Below, one piece after another: positions 5,451-5,464 of a stretch of 5,464 nucleotides of DNA. Source of the stretch: an uncultured Micrococcales bacterium (lineage in GTDB: Bacteria; Actinomycetota; Actinomycetes; Actinomycetales; Microbacteriaceae). The translations under genes were made by a program, and so were the position numbers. The stretch is from the NCBI GenBank assembly GCA_913056225.1, contig CAJXMQ010000068.1, forward strand, positions 1 through 5,464. The letters are read 5' to 3'. Each line of letters starts with the position of its first letter. Within the stretch, counting starts at the first letter, position 1. Under the pieces are notes generated by a model that had not been told where the DNA came from, did not search any database, and worked only from the letters and a program-made list of their open reading frames with translations.

Positions 5451-5464
5451 TGGCACATATTTGG

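Noticed and set aside
5454..5456. GTG as the start of the LysM protein
   Set aside because: The added 12 residues would be encoded by the SOS box and -10-like region and no ribosome-binding site precedes it, while ATG 5418-5420 has AAAGGA at five bases.
1..5464. Mobile elements, CRISPR arrays, tRNA genes, or transferred accessory genes
   Set aside because: Coding density is near complete with core genes in actinobacterial order; no transposase, direct-repeat array or tRNA-like sequence was seen on either strand.

Overview
The window looks like chromosomal core DNA from an actinobacterium, most likely a small-genome, moderate-GC member of Microbacteriaceae (the freshwater Rhodoluna/Aquiluna type of lineage). 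This rests on a PriA-type HisA that keeps both actinobacterial active-site signatures, a DUF1844 protein divergent from infC, an SseB-family gene between hisA and DUF1844, an actinobacterial-type LexA operator (SOS box), and base composition near half GC by eye. The genus is inferred, not shown.

Layout by position. (1) 1-827, minus strand: the translation operon infC-rpmI-rplT. rplT is cut by the window start. infC begins with a non-canonical ATC codon behind a strong Shine-Dalgarno. (2) 828-1002: a divergent intergenic region holding the infC leader and a candidate promoter for the plus-strand DUF1844 gene (1003-1338, TTG start). (3) 1335-5109, minus strand: a tightly packed histidine block transcribed hisC-hisB-hisH-hisA/priA followed by an SseB-family gene. 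Junctions are a 4-base gap or 4-base stop/start overlaps. The SseB gene and the DUF1844 gene converge and share the palindrome CTAG, which supplies both stop codons. (4) 5133-5420, minus strand: a small membrane-associated or exported LysM protein 23 bases upstream of hisC. (5) 5421-5464: its control region with a near-perfect SOS box (5431-5446). The next gene out of the window is probably a divergent lexA, as in other actinobacteria, but none of it is visible.

How the genes work together. HisH (glutaminase half of imidazole-glycerol-phosphate synthase), HisA/PriA, HisB (dehydratase) and HisC (aminotransferase) cover the middle of histidine synthesis. hisG, hisE, hisI, hisF and hisD are not in the window, so the pathway must be completed elsewhere. 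The LysM protein resembles the SOS-induced, LexA-adjacent cell-division and cell-wall factors (YneA of Bacillus, Rv2719c/ChiZ of Mycobacterium). Because no terminator and only a weak promoter candidate separate it from hisC, DNA-damage induction could run into the histidine genes. No mobile element, CRISPR array, tRNA or rRNA was seen. The window is largely conserved housekeeping DNA, and its most interesting features are regulatory.
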